Positions 35,764 to 44,337 are shown, counted from the stretch's first letter. The stretch: DNA of 64,000 nucleotides from Ruminococcus sp. (GCF_016283395.1 NZ_JAEEMU010000046.1:1-64000); one strand, 5' to 3'. The notes: generated by a model not told the origin, from the letters alone. A program made the numbers and translations.

Positions 35764-37293
35764 GTGAAATCGGAAGTAAAATTCAGCGACAGCGCGAAGC
35801 GTACTATGATCATCGGTGGTGGTGTATGCTGCGAGATGCTTCTCAACGAGATCTTCAACGCTCAGAAATCGCCTTATACCGAGGACAAGTATTCAGCGCA
35901 GTTCAACCCTGTCTGCATTATCGACAATGACCCTAAAAAGGTCGGCAAAGAGATAATGGGTGTCAAGGTCGTAGGCAGAGAGGACGAACTCGTAAAATAT
36001 GCCAAAGAGTATGAGATAGAACAGCTTATCCTTGCTATCCCCTCACTTACATCTGACGAACGCAAGGCTGCTATAGATATATGCAACGAAACTAAGCTCC
36101 CTCTGAAGATAGTTCCCTTTATCGGTACACTTATCCTTGACGATTCTGCTACACTGCTTGGACAGGTACACGATATCAAGGTCGAGGAGCTTCTCGGTCG
36201 TGATCCTATCAAGTTTGACAACAAGGATATAAAGGACTTCATCAACGGCAAGGTATGTATGGTAACAGGCGGCGGCGGAAGCATCGGCTCTGAGCTTGTG
36301 CGTCAGATCGCTAAATATCACCCACAGCAGATAATAATCGTTGATATATACGAAAATAATGCATACGAGATACAGCAGGAGCTTGTCATGGAATACGGCA
36401 GCGACCTCAATCTCGTTACACTTATTGCTTCTGTTCGTGATTATTACCGTATAAATCAGATATTTGAAAAGTACAAGCCTCAGATAGTTTTCCATGCAGC
36501 GGCTCACAAGCACGTTCCTCTCATGGAAGTATCCCCTATGGAGGCTATAAAGAACAACGTTGTAGGTACGTTCAATGTAGCTACACTTGCTCAGTTCCAC
36601 AATGCTGAAAAATTTGTTATGATCTCAACCGATAAGGCTGTAAATCCTACAAATGCTATGGGTGCTTCAAAGAGATGCTGCGAAATGATAGTGCAGTACC
36701 TCTCTCAGCAGCATGAGGGCAAGACCGAATTCGTTACCACACGTTTCGGCAATGTTCTCGGCTCAAACGGCTCTGTTATACCGCTTTTCAAAAAGCAGAT
36801 CGAGCAGGGCAAGCCTGTAACAGTTACACATGAGGATATTATCCGTTACTTCATGACTATCCCCGAGGCTGTAAGCCTTGTTATGGAGGCTGCTGCCATT
36901 GCTCACGGCGGCGAGATCTTCGTTCTTGACATGGGACAGCCTGTAAAGATAGTAACTCTTGCAGAAAACCTCATTCGTATGTACGGAAAAGTGCCTTATA
37001 AAGATGTACCTATCGTGTTCACAGGTCTCAGACCGGGTGAAAAGATAAAGGAAGAGCTGCTCATGAACGAGGAGGGTCTCAAAAAGACTTCAAACAAGCT
37101 CATCTTCATCGGCAAGCAGATAGATATCGATGAGGAATGTTTCGCTGCAAGCCTTAAAAAGCTCCGCGATGCAGCTCTCAAAAACGATGAGGCTATCGCT
37201 ATAAAGGCTCTTCATAAAATGGTACCTACATTCATTACTCCCGAGGAATTCAACACCAAGGAGCTTCATATTTTAGAAGGATGTACGGAATAA
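35764..37293 (+). CDS. CapD/FlaA1-type nucleotide-sugar 4,6-dehydratase, soluble form
   Basis: Predicted to dehydrate a UDP-sugar such as UDP-GlcNAc for surface-polysaccharide synthesis. The 509-aa protein has an N-terminal Rossmann domain (about 15-115, IIGGGVCCEMLL) like the CoA-binding part of CapD. It lacks the four membrane helices of full-length homologues. The catalytic domain starts CMVTGGGGSIGSELVRQ near residue 162. The active site reads STDKAVNPTNAMGASKR, with Met replacing the usual SDR Tyr, a hallmark of this class. AGGTTTATTGTG start; a GTG is used. No glycosyltransferases are nearby. Confidence 0.88.
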   Translation: MKSEVKFSDSAKRTMIIGGGVCCEMLLNEIFNAQKSPYTEDKYSAQFNPVCIIDNDPKKVGKEIMGVKVVGREDELVKYAKEYEIEQLILAIPSLTSDERKAAIDICNETKLPLKIVPFIGTLILDDSATLLGQVHDIKVEELLGRDPIKFDNKDIKDFINGKVCMVTGGGGSIGSELVRQIAKYHPQQIIIVDIYENNAYEIQQELVMEYGSDLNLVTLIASVRDYYRINQIFEKYKPQIVFHAAAHKHVPLMEVSPMEAIKNNVVGTFNVATLAQFHNAEKFVMISTDKAVNPTNAMGASKRCCEMIVQYLSQQHEGKTEFVTTRFGNVLGSNGSVIPLFKKQIEQGKPVTVTHEDIIRYFMTIPEAVSLVMEAAAIAHGGEIFVLDMGQPVKIVTLAENLIRMYGKVPYKDVPIVFTGLRPGEKIKEELLMNEEGLKKTSNKLIFIGKQIDIDEECFAASLKKLRDAALKNDEAIAIKALHKMVPTFITPEEFNTKELHILEGCTE

Positions 37294-37353
37294 AGCTTAT
37301 CATAACACCGCAGCACTCAGCTGCGGTGTGTTTTATATCAAGGAGGAATAATT

Positions 37354-37719
37354 ATGGAATTCATCAGTGCAGACAACATCAGAGAGCTTTCAAATCCGGG
37401 AGTAGTTTCCCGTCAGCTCCTCAATCCCGAAAATTCTGCAAGTACCCGTGTTACTATTACTGAGGTACACCTTGAAGTGGGTGCAAGTCAGCCAAGACAT
37501 ACTCACGATGCTTCGGAGCAGATATGGTACGCAACAAAGGGCAGCGGCAAGCTCCTTCTCGAAAATGATACCACCAAGCCATTCAAGGCAGGAGATGTGG
37601 TGCGCTTCGCAGATAAGGACGTTCACGGTCTGCTCAACGATGGCAATGAGGAGTTCGTTTACGTGTCAGTAACTGCTCCGCCTATCAATTTCGGCTACGC
37701 TTATAAGGATAAGAAGTAA
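37354..37719 (+). CDS. Small cupin-domain protein
   Basis: A 121-aa single-domain cupin with the first motif EVGASQPRHTHDASEQIWY near residue 45 (His, His and Glu metal ligands) and the second motif DVHGLLNDGNEEF. Such proteins bind a metal and small ligands or sugars; the substrate is unknown. GGAGGA lies 7 bases upstream of the ATG. The stop codon TAA directly abuts a heptamer array. Confidence 0.85.
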   Translation: MEFISADNIRELSNPGVVSRQLLNPENSASTRVTITEVHLEVGASQPRHTHDASEQIWYATKGSGKLLLENDTTKPFKAGDVVRFADKDVHGLLNDGNEEFVYVSVTAPPINFGYAYKDKK

Positions 37720-37776
37720 GTAGTTATTAGTTATTAGTGGTTAGTGCTTAGTAGGGGCTGATGCCTACATCAGCCC
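37720..37776. repeat. Dispersed hairpin/heptamer element, copy B
   Basis: A run of TTATTAG / TGGTTAG / TGCTTAG heptamers (37723-37754) starts right after the cupin stop and leads into GTAGG and a 22-nt hairpin (37755-37776, arms GGGCTGATG/CATCAGCCC, loop CCTA). Confidence 0.75.
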
Positions 37777-37859
37777 GAAAACAACACCTTCTGAGCCGCA
37801 ATTCTTTTATAAATATAACAAATATAAAAAACTTTCAGTAATACACCTTTTATCTTCGC

Positions 37860-37888
37860 TTGACAGTGTAAAAGTGAAGTGCTATAAT
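37860..37888 (+). promoter_or_regulatory. Promoter of the cobalamin-uptake operon
   Basis: TTGACA (37860-37865) and TATAAT (37883-37888), both consensus, 17-bp spacer. Transcription would begin near 37895, just before the riboswitch. Confidence 0.85.
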
Positions 37889-37904
37889 AATTTCATAAAT
37901 GAAT

Positions 37905-38064
37905 ATTATGCAGTCCGAAACTGAGGGAAGCACGGTGAAATTCCGTCGCAGCAGTCACTGCCGTACAGTCGGATCGCTCGTCGGACATTGCAGGTATTTA
38001 TCGTTTTTGGACAATGAAAAACGTATGCCTATTGCTTTGCTGTGATGCTAAGCTTTTAAGCCGC
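37905..38064 (+). ncRNA. Cobalamin riboswitch aptamer and expression platform
   Basis: The core reads GAGGGAAGCACGGTGAAATT then CCGTCGCAGCAGTCACTGCC (37923-37962), matching the conserved GGGAA, GGTGAAAxTCC and GxxCxGTCACTGC blocks of adenosylcobalamin riboswitches. A paired segment with TCGGA/CGGAC lies downstream at about 37968-37985, then TGCAGGTAT. An intrinsic terminator sits between aptamer and start codon. Boundaries are approximate. Ligand binding should favour termination and so shut off the uptake genes. Confidence 0.85.
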
Positions 38065-38093
38065 GCTTTTCTGCCCTTCGGAAAGGCTTTTTT
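38065..38093 (+). terminator. Riboswitch-controlled attenuator
   Basis: Stem GCTTTTC (38065-38071) / GAAAGGC (38081-38087), 7 bp with one G-T pair, then six T. It is 34 bp before the first start codon, so it should act as a conditional terminator. Confidence 0.7.
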
Positions 38094-38126
38094 GTTGCCC
38101 TATTAAATTTAAAGGAGTCGGTCTAT

Positions 38127-39080
38127 ATGAAAAAATCAATCGCTATGGCAGCTGCTGTTGTCATGTCATTCTCAGCTTTAAGCATAACAGCGGCCGCAGA
38201 AGATGTAACAAAAGTCTATGTTACTATCTCAGACAATAATAAAAAAATCGTTCTTGCTGAGGAGCCTATTGAGGTCACTGATATCGACAGTGACGGCAAG
38301 CTCACTATCAATGATGCACTCTATATCGCTCACGAAAAGTTCTATGAGGGTGGGGCAGCAGCAGGCTATAAGTCATCAGTAGGACAGTGGGGTCTGGGTC
38401 TCGACAAGCTCTGGGGTGTTGAGAACGGCGGAAGCTATGGCTATTACGTAAATCATATCGCTGCAAACGGTCTTTCCGATATCATTGCAAACGATGCTTT
38501 ACTGGACGCATTTGTATATTCCGATGCAAAGAATTACTCAGACAAATACACATACTTCACAATGAGAAATCACCCGGACAGCGATCCCGGCTATGAAGTT
38601 GAAAGCAGCCTTATGTACGTTGATTTCGATGCAAACTGGACACCTGTCTCAAAACCTGTTGCAGGTGCAAAGATAACTGTAAACGGCAAGGAAACAGACG
38701 TAGTTACAGGCGATGACGGTTCATTCAAGATAACTCTTACAGAACCGGGCAAGAACGTTGTAAGTGCTGTTTCTGATACACTCAATATCGTTCCGCCTGC
38801 ATTTACTGTAAAAATCAACGGTGAGGCTGCAACTACGACAACAACATCTTCAACTACTACAACTACTACCGAAACAACAACTACAACAATTACTTCTACA
38901 ACTACTAATGCAACAACAGCCAAGACTACTGCAAAGACTACTGCTAAAACTACCGCAAAGGCAACTACTGCAAAGAACAACTCTCCAAAGACAGGCGACA
39001 AGGGTGCAGGCGTAACTGTTTTCGCACTGGGTGCTGCTGCCGCAGTTGCTATCGCTTTCAGACGCAAAGATGAGGAATAA
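38127..39080 (+). CDS. Surface DUF4430-like protein, candidate cobalamin-binding lipid/wall protein
   Basis: First gene under the cobalamin riboswitch. The 317-aa protein has a signal peptide (1-24) and a DUF4430-like domain (about 28-150) with an EF-hand-like loop DIDSDGKLTINDAL and the family-type GGSYGYYVNH. A small Ig/carboxypeptidase-regulatory-like domain follows (about 172-235). A long Thr-rich linker (about 237-290) leads to SPKTGD, a membrane helix and RRKDEE, a sortase-type anchor in which LP is replaced by SP. AAAGGAG lies 9 bases upstream. Binding of B12 is inferred from context and domain, not shown. Confidence 0.75.
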   Translation: MKKSIAMAAAVVMSFSALSITAAAEDVTKVYVTISDNNKKIVLAEEPIEVTDIDSDGKLTINDALYIAHEKFYEGGAAAGYKSSVGQWGLGLDKLWGVENGGSYGYYVNHIAANGLSDIIANDALLDAFVYSDAKNYSDKYTYFTMRNHPDSDPGYEVESSLMYVDFDANWTPVSKPVAGAKITVNGKETDVVTGDDGSFKITLTEPGKNVVSAVSDTLNIVPPAFTVKINGEAATTTTTSSTTTTTTETTTTTITSTTTNATTAKTTAKTTAKTTAKATTAKNNSPKTGDKGAGVTVFALGAAAAVAIAFRRKDEE

Positions 39081-40890
39081 GATACTTTCGGGTATCCTGT
39101 GCTCTGTCATCACTTTGATGCTTGGTCTCAGTCTTGTTCCCTTAAAGGCTGAGTGCTACGAATATACCGCCGATGATATCGAATCTGTCATCGGCGGTAT
39201 CGTTGATTATAAGCTAAGACAGACGGGCTCGGGCAGTGTACAGGAATGGCTGGTTGGTGAAGCGGCAGAGGGTGCAGGCAGGACTTCGGACTGGTACGTT
39301 ATAGCACTCAGTCAGGACGGATATACTGATCTTTCGGCGTATGAAAGCTCTCTCAGGAGCTATCTTGCAGGTAATAACGTTGCTTCAGCTACTTCCCGTG
39401 AGAAATACGCACTTGCTCTGTGTGCGGCTGGAAGCTCCGACAGCTATATCTCCGATATCCTTGACAGCTCCATAGGTGAACAGGGCATGATGAGCTGGAT
39501 ATACGGACTTCATGTGCTCAATAACGGCTACACCTGCCATAACTTCACTAAGGACTCAGTTGTTGACGCTATCCTTTCCATGCAGTACGATGACGGCGGC
39601 TGGGCTCTTTTCGGCAGCTACGGTGATATTGACGTTACGGCTATGACCGTTCAGGCTCTTGCGCCAAACTGCGGCAGAAGCGATGTCTCAGAAGCTGTTG
39701 ACAGAGCTCTTGACTTTATGTCAAGCCGTCAGGAAGAAAACGGCGGTTATCAGAGCTTCGGCACGCCCAATCCTGAAAGTGCGGCTCAGGTGCTTACAGC
39801 ACTTTCGGCTTTGGGAATAGACTGCAGGTACGATGAAAGATTCATCAAGAACGGCAATAACGTTATCGACGGGATAACTGCTTATCAACTCAGTGACGGA
39901 AGCTTCTGCCATGCTATGGGCGGAGAGTTCAATGAGACAGCGACCGTGCAGGCTCTGTACTCTCTCATTGCTTTCAAACGCATGACTGAGGGACGCTCTC
40001 CACTGCTGGTGCTTGACAATAACGCGATGCATAAACAGTCTCAGCCCGATACTCATGATAATAATCACAGCGACGGACATCAGGATAATAACAGCAGTGA
40101 TAATAACGTTAACTCAAATACGCGGACTACTGCTGCAAAGACTTCTTCTGTAAAGACTACCGCCACTTCTACGGCTGCATCAACGAAAAACACTTCTTCC
40201 GCAAAGACTGACGTAGTTACAACTACTGTCACGGTCAAGACTTCTAATACTCAGATCACTGTAACGACTATTGCACCAAGTACTGACAAGCATGGCAGTT
40301 ACAAACCCACTGTCATACTCATAATCGTGGGAGCGGCTGCGGTGATAGCTCTTATACTGTTTATTACAGGCAGGCGTAATTACAAGAACTTCATCTTCCT
40401 TGCCATTGTTACGGGAGCGGCTGTTGTAATAGTCCTTGTTACGGATATATCCTCACCCGAGGAATACTACAGCGGCGAGAAAAAACACAAGGAAAATGCT
40501 ATCGGCACGGTCACTATGGAGATAAACTGCGGCACTATTGCAGGCAAGGCTGAGCATATCCCAGGGGACGGCGTTATTCTTGCGCCTACTGCCTTTGACA
40601 TAGAGGCTGGGGATACTGTGTTCGATATCCTTACGGAAGCTGCTCAGACCTATGGCATACAGGTGGAGAATACAGGCAGCTCGGGCGGTTCACACGGCAT
40701 GGTCTACATCGCAGGCATAAACTATATATACGAATTCGATTTCGGCGACCTTTCGGGCTGGGTGTACCACGTAAACGGTATCACTCCCTCTCGCAACTGC
40801 GGCGAATATGTCCTCAGTGACGGGGATAAGATCGAGTGGCTGTACACCTGTGAACTGGGTCACGACCTTGATGAGGTATACGAAAAATGA
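39070..40890 (+). CDS. Intrinsic-factor-like surface protein: alpha-toroid, membrane hairpin, DUF4430
   Basis: A 606-aa protein. Signal peptide (about 1-28). Alpha/alpha-toroid of the prenyltransferase/terpenoid-cyclase fold (about 35-310) with repeats such as YDDGGWALFG and DVTAMTVQAL. Then a His/Asp/Asn-rich stretch (about 318-350), a Thr/Ser-rich linker (to about 410), two membrane helices (about 417-438 and 444-462) joined by a basic loop GRRNYKN, and a C-terminal DUF4430 domain (about 478-600). By the positive-inside rule both folded domains face outward. These domain types make up animal intrinsic factor and transcobalamin. The start at 39070 overlaps the previous stop by 11 bp and has only a weak ribosome site. 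Confidence 0.8.
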   Translation: MRNKILSGILCSVITLMLGLSLVPLKAECYEYTADDIESVIGGIVDYKLRQTGSGSVQEWLVGEAAEGAGRTSDWYVIALSQDGYTDLSAYESSLRSYLAGNNVASATSREKYALALCAAGSSDSYISDILDSSIGEQGMMSWIYGLHVLNNGYTCHNFTKDSVVDAILSMQYDDGGWALFGSYGDIDVTAMTVQALAPNCGRSDVSEAVDRALDFMSSRQEENGGYQSFGTPNPESAAQVLTALSALGIDCRYDERFIKNGNNVIDGITAYQLSDGSFCHAMGGEFNETATVQALYSLIAFKRMTEGRSPLLVLDNNAMHKQSQPDTHDNNHSDGHQDNNSSDNNVNSNTRTTAAKTSSVKTTATSTAASTKNTSSAKTDVVTTTVTVKTSNTQITVTTIAPSTDKHGSYKPTVILIIVGAAAVIALILFITGRRNYKNFIFLAIVTGAAVVIVLVTDISSPEEYYSGEKKHKENAIGTVTMEINCGTIAGKAEHIPGDGVILAPTAFDIEAGDTVFDILTEAAQTYGIQVENTGSSGGSHGMVYIAGINYIYEFDFGDLSGWVYHVNGITPSRNCGEYVLSDGDKIEWLYTCELGHDLDEVYEK

Positions 40891-41765
40891 GGAAATTCTC
40901 TGAATACAATCCCATAGTCATTGCTGTATGGTTTTTCAGCGTTACGGGAGTTGCAATGTTCTGCAATTATCCTATACTTATGGCGATATCCCTTGTGGGA
41001 GCGGTTGTTTTCTTCGTTTTCAGGAATGGTCTTTCACACGGCAGGGAGCACATTTTCTTCTGGATACTCTTTGCCGTACTGGCTCTTGCAAATCCCCTTG
41101 TTTCCCACAATGGAAAAACTGTACTCTTCGTTATGAACCATAATCCCGTAACTCTTGAAGCTCTGCTTTACGGCGTAAATTCGGCAGCCATAATAATCGG
41201 TGTGCTGTACTGGTTCAGGTCCTTCACTCAGATAATGACAAGTGAGAAGCTGCTGTATCTCACAGGTGCGCTTTCACCGAAGCTGTCGCTGGTACTTTCA
41301 ATGGCACTCAGGTTCGTTCCCCTGTTCGGCAGGCAGTCTGAGAAGATAAACAACGCTCAGACTGCTATGGGACTTTATAAGGACGACAACATCATTGACG
41401 ATATAAAGGGACGTTCGAGGGTATTCTCGGTCATGGTCACATGGGCACTTGAAAACGGCATCATCACTGCCGACAGCATGGAGGCAAGAGGCTACGGCAC
41501 AGGCAGACGCACTCAACTAAGACGCTTCGGCTTTCGTGTGGGAGATATAGTATTGCTCATTGTAACGCTGCTGCTTCTTGCAGTTACCGCAGCAGCTGTG
41601 GGTACGGACTCGCTGAGTATTGACTTTTATCCCGAAATAAATATAAAAACTCCCGATATACTTGGCATATCGGGTATAATCTCATACGGCGCACTTATAC
41701 TGCTGCCGCTAATCATCGAAACGGAGGTCAGATTAAAATGGAAATACTTGCGGTCAACGATCTGA
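40887..41765 (+). CDS. ecfT: ECF transporter transmembrane subunit EcfT
   Basis: Scaffold subunit that couples ATPases to the S component. The 292-aa membrane protein has five to six hydrophobic segments and the two coupling-helix motifs in the EcfT style: LSMALRFVPLFGRQSEKINNAQ near residue 135 and DSMEARGYGTGRRTQLRR near residue 197 (the A-R-G signature). The ATG overlaps the preceding TGA as ATGA, so translation is coupled to the surface protein. Confidence 0.9.
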   Translation: MRKFSEYNPIVIAVWFFSVTGVAMFCNYPILMAISLVGAVVFFVFRNGLSHGREHIFFWILFAVLALANPLVSHNGKTVLFVMNHNPVTLEALLYGVNSAAIIIGVLYWFRSFTQIMTSEKLLYLTGALSPKLSLVLSMALRFVPLFGRQSEKINNAQTAMGLYKDDNIIDDIKGRSRVFSVMVTWALENGIITADSMEARGYGTGRRTQLRRFGFRVGDIVLLIVTLLLLAVTAAAVGTDSLSIDFYPEINIKTPDILGISGIISYGALILLPLIIETEVRLKWKYLRSTI

Positions 41766-43369
41766 CCTTTACTTACCCTCAGTGCAGCTCATCTGCGCTC
41801 AATAAGATAAGTTTCTCCCTTAACAGCGGTGAATTCGCCGTTCTATGCGGAGCTACAGGCAGCGGTAAGTCTACGCTGCTGCGTATGCTGAAACGTGAGC
41901 TTTCTCCGCTTGGTGATGTGAGCGGTAAAGTGTTATTCTGCGGAAAGGAATTATCCGACCTCGATGACAGGACTTCCGCCGCTTCTATAGGCTTTGTTAT
42001 GCAGCGTCCCGAACAGCAGATAGTCACGGACAAGGTGTGGCACGAGCTTGCATTCGGTCTGGAAAATCTGGGCGTAAAGTCCGATGAGATATACCGACGT
42101 ATCGCGGAAATGGCAAGCTATTTCGGTATCGGGGACTGGTTCGACAGGGATACTGCGGAGCTTTCGGGCGGTCAGAAGCAGCTACTCAATCTTGCTTCCG
42201 TACTCGTCATGCAGCCTCAGCTCCTTATCCTCGATGAACCCACGGCTCAGCTTGACCCCATTGCAGCTGCGGATTTCATCGCTACTCTGAAAAGACTAAA
42301 TCAGGACTTCGGTCTGACCATAATAATGGCAGAACATCGGCTTGAGGACGTTGTTCCCATATGCGATAAGCTCATTGTCATGGAGAAAGGCAGTATCATC
42401 GCAGACGCTACTCCGTCAGATGCAATAAATACGCTGAAAATCCGTCCTGATATACTATGCGGTATGCCTGCGGCTTCGCGTCTGTACGCGAAGCTCAGCG
42501 GCAGCGGAGGCTGTCCGCTGACAGTCCGCGAGGGCAGAGCGTTCATTGAAAGCAATTACGAAAATACTGCTCGCGGACTTGCGCAGGCATCCTATGTGCA
42601 TGAGGACAGTATCGCTCTTGAATTCAAAGATGTTTATTTCCGCTACACACGGGACGGCAGGGACATTCTCGACGGACTCAGCTTCAAGGTGTACAGCGGT
42701 GAGATATTCTGTATACTGGGCGGCAACGGTTCGGGAAAGACTACGGCTCTTTCCGCAGCAGCAGGACTTCTAAGAGCATACAGCGGCAAAATAAAAATAC
42801 TCGGCAAAAAGCTCAAAGACTACAAGAACCGCTCGCTTTACCGTGAGTGCCTTGCTATGCTGCCGCAGGACGTTCAGACCGTTTTTCTGAAAAATACTGT
42901 CCGAGAGGAACTGGAAGAATGTGACGCGGAGCTTAACGACCTGCCATATGATATCTCTCATCTTCTTGACAAGCACCCCTATGACCTTTCGGGCGGCGAA
43001 CAGCAGCTTGCTGCACTGGCTAAAGTCCTTGCCGCAAAGCCGAAGATACTTCTTCTTGACGAGCCTACAAAAGGACTGGACGCAGCCTCAAAGCTGAATA
43101 TGATGTCAGTCATGCAGTCCCTTAAAGAAAAAGGCGTTACCATAGTCACTGTTACCCACGATGTGGAATTCGCCGCTGTATGCGCTGACAGGTGCGCTAT
43201 GTTCTTCGGCGGAAAGATAGTCTCAATAGGGACTCCACATGAGTTTTTCCCAAACAGCAGCTTCTACACAACGGCTGTGAGCAGAATGACACGTGGTTAT
43301 TTCGACAATATCATCACCGTGGACGATGCGGCTGAGATATGCCGTATCAACGGCAGAAAGGAGATGTGA
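41738..43369 (+). CDS. ecfA: Fused ECF transporter ATPase EcfA-EcfA'
   Basis: Two ABC ATPase domains in one 543-aa chain. Domain 1 (about 1-235) has Walker A GATGSGKST, signature LSGGQKQLL and Walker B LLILDEPTAQLD. Domain 2 (about 288-510) has GGNGSGKTT, LSGGEQQLAAL and ILLLDEPTKGLD. Most ECF systems use two separate ATPases; the fusion and operon position imply a dedicated (group I) transporter for one vitamin. The start lies 28 bp inside ecfT. A tail of about 30 residues follows the second domain. Confidence 0.92.
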   Translation: MEILAVNDLTFTYPQCSSSALNKISFSLNSGEFAVLCGATGSGKSTLLRMLKRELSPLGDVSGKVLFCGKELSDLDDRTSAASIGFVMQRPEQQIVTDKVWHELAFGLENLGVKSDEIYRRIAEMASYFGIGDWFDRDTAELSGGQKQLLNLASVLVMQPQLLILDEPTAQLDPIAAADFIATLKRLNQDFGLTIIMAEHRLEDVVPICDKLIVMEKGSIIADATPSDAINTLKIRPDILCGMPAASRLYAKLSGSGGCPLTVREGRAFIESNYENTARGLAQASYVHEDSIALEFKDVYFRYTRDGRDILDGLSFKVYSGEIFCILGGNGSGKTTALSAAAGLLRAYSGKIKILGKKLKDYKNRSLYRECLAMLPQDVQTVFLKNTVREELEECDAELNDLPYDISHLLDKHPYDLSGGEQQLAALAKVLAAKPKILLLDEPTKGLDAASKLNMMSVMQSLKEKGVTIVTVTHDVEFAAVCADRCAMFFGGKIVSIGTPHEFFPNSSFYTTAVSRMTRGYFDNIITVDDAAEICRINGRKEM

Positions 43370-43370
43370 G

Positions 43371-44057
43371 ATGCTCCTGATAAAAAGTAAAAGACTGCGT
43401 GATCTCATAAGGGTAGCCGTACCTTTCGTTGCAGTCCCTATGATAACAATTGTGGGAGCTGTCGCCTTTGACGAGAAAAAACATATCATCATCTCCCTTG
43501 CAGTTGCTGTCTCGGCACTTCTTCTCTTTGCGGCAGGCTTTGAGAAAAAGTCCACGGGAACGCGCCGAATGGTCATAGTTGCAGTAATGGTGGCACTTTG
43601 CTTCGCAGGACGCTTTATTCCCTTTCTGAAACCCATAGCTGCACTGACTATAATCACTGCCCTGTATCTCGGCGGTGAAGCAGGCTTTCTCGTTGGTTCG
43701 CTGTCAGCTATACTCTCTAATTTCTACTTTGGACAGGGTCCGTGGACTGCCTTTCAGATGCTTGCATGGGGGCTCATCGGTTTCTTCGCAGGAGTTCTCG
43801 CTGATAAGCTGCTGAAAAGCCGCGCTCTACTGCTCATATACGGTGCTGCGGCAGGTCTTGCGTACTCATTCATCATGGATATATGGACTGTCCTGTGGTA
43901 TAATCAGGGCTTCGATGTGAAGCTCTATCTTGCGGCACTTTTTACCGCTATCCCCTATACTGCGTCATACGCAGTATCAAATGTGCTGTTCCTTTACCTC
44001 CTTGCCAAGCCTTTCGGCGAGAAGCTGCACAGGATAAAGGTGAAATATGGAGTCTGA
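43371..44057 (+). CDS. cbrT: ECF S component, CbrT-like (predicted cobalamin)
   Basis: Substrate-binding membrane subunit of 228 aa with six predicted helices. The segment NFYFGQGPWTAFQMLAWGLI near residue 118 is the motif I associate with the CbrT/cobalamin-type S components, and DIWTVLWYNQGF near residue 170 fits too. I start at 43371 with AAGGAG at 43357-43362; an upstream in-frame ATG lies inside ecfA. Riboswitch control and neighbours support B12 or a corrinoid as substrate. The repeat element begins a few bases after the stop. Confidence 0.85.
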   Translation: MLLIKSKRLRDLIRVAVPFVAVPMITIVGAVAFDEKKHIIISLAVAVSALLLFAAGFEKKSTGTRRMVIVAVMVALCFAGRFIPFLKPIAALTIITALYLGGEAGFLVGSLSAILSNFYFGQGPWTAFQMLAWGLIGFFAGVLADKLLKSRALLLIYGAAAGLAYSFIMDIWTVLWYNQGFDVKLYLAALFTAIPYTASYAVSNVLFLYLLAKPFGEKLHRIKVKYGV

Positions 44058-44061
44058 GCTT

Positions 44062-44270
44062 TTAGTGATTAGTGTAGGGACGACCATTGGTCGTCCGTGT
44101 CGGATTGATATGAATGTTTGCGGACGCGCAATGCGCGTCCCTACAGTGCGTTAATTTTATTTGCATCGTAAGACTCGGGCGGATAATATCCGCCCCTACT
44201 ACTCACTAACCCCACGGTACGCCGTCCCCTACTATGCACTAATCACTAACAACTAACCACTAATAACTGA
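44062..44270. repeat. Dispersed hairpin/heptamer element, copy C
   Basis: Three 19-nt 8-3-8 hairpins: 44078-44096 (GGACGACC, loop ATT), 44122-44140 (GGACGCGC, loop AAT) and 44177-44195 (GGGCGGAT, loop AAT). The first and second are enclosed by inverted TGTAGGGACG...CGTCCCTACA ends. Heptamers flank both sides (TTAGTGA near 44062; AATCACT/AACCACT types at 44225-44270), ending exactly at the pta -35. No gene is seen in 44058-44337. Confidence 0.8.
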
Positions 44271-44299
44271 TTGACTTTGCGAGGCAACTGTGATATAAT
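44271..44299 (+). promoter_or_regulatory. pta promoter
   Basis: TTGACT (44271-44276) and TATAAT (44294-44299), 17-bp spacer. The heptamer array abuts the -35. Confidence 0.8.
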
Positions 44300-44337
44300 A
44301 GTAAGGTAAAATTTAAATCCAATGGAGGTATCCTAAA

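Noticed and set aside
38281..38325. Dockerin in the first riboswitch-controlled surface protein (DIDSDGKLTINDAL)
   Set aside because: Only one EF-hand-like loop is present, within a DUF4430-like domain; a dockerin needs two.
38591..39067. Minus-strand 158-residue frame rich in Val
   Set aside because: It is antisense to the Thr-rich linker; ACN codons read as VVVV on the other strand.
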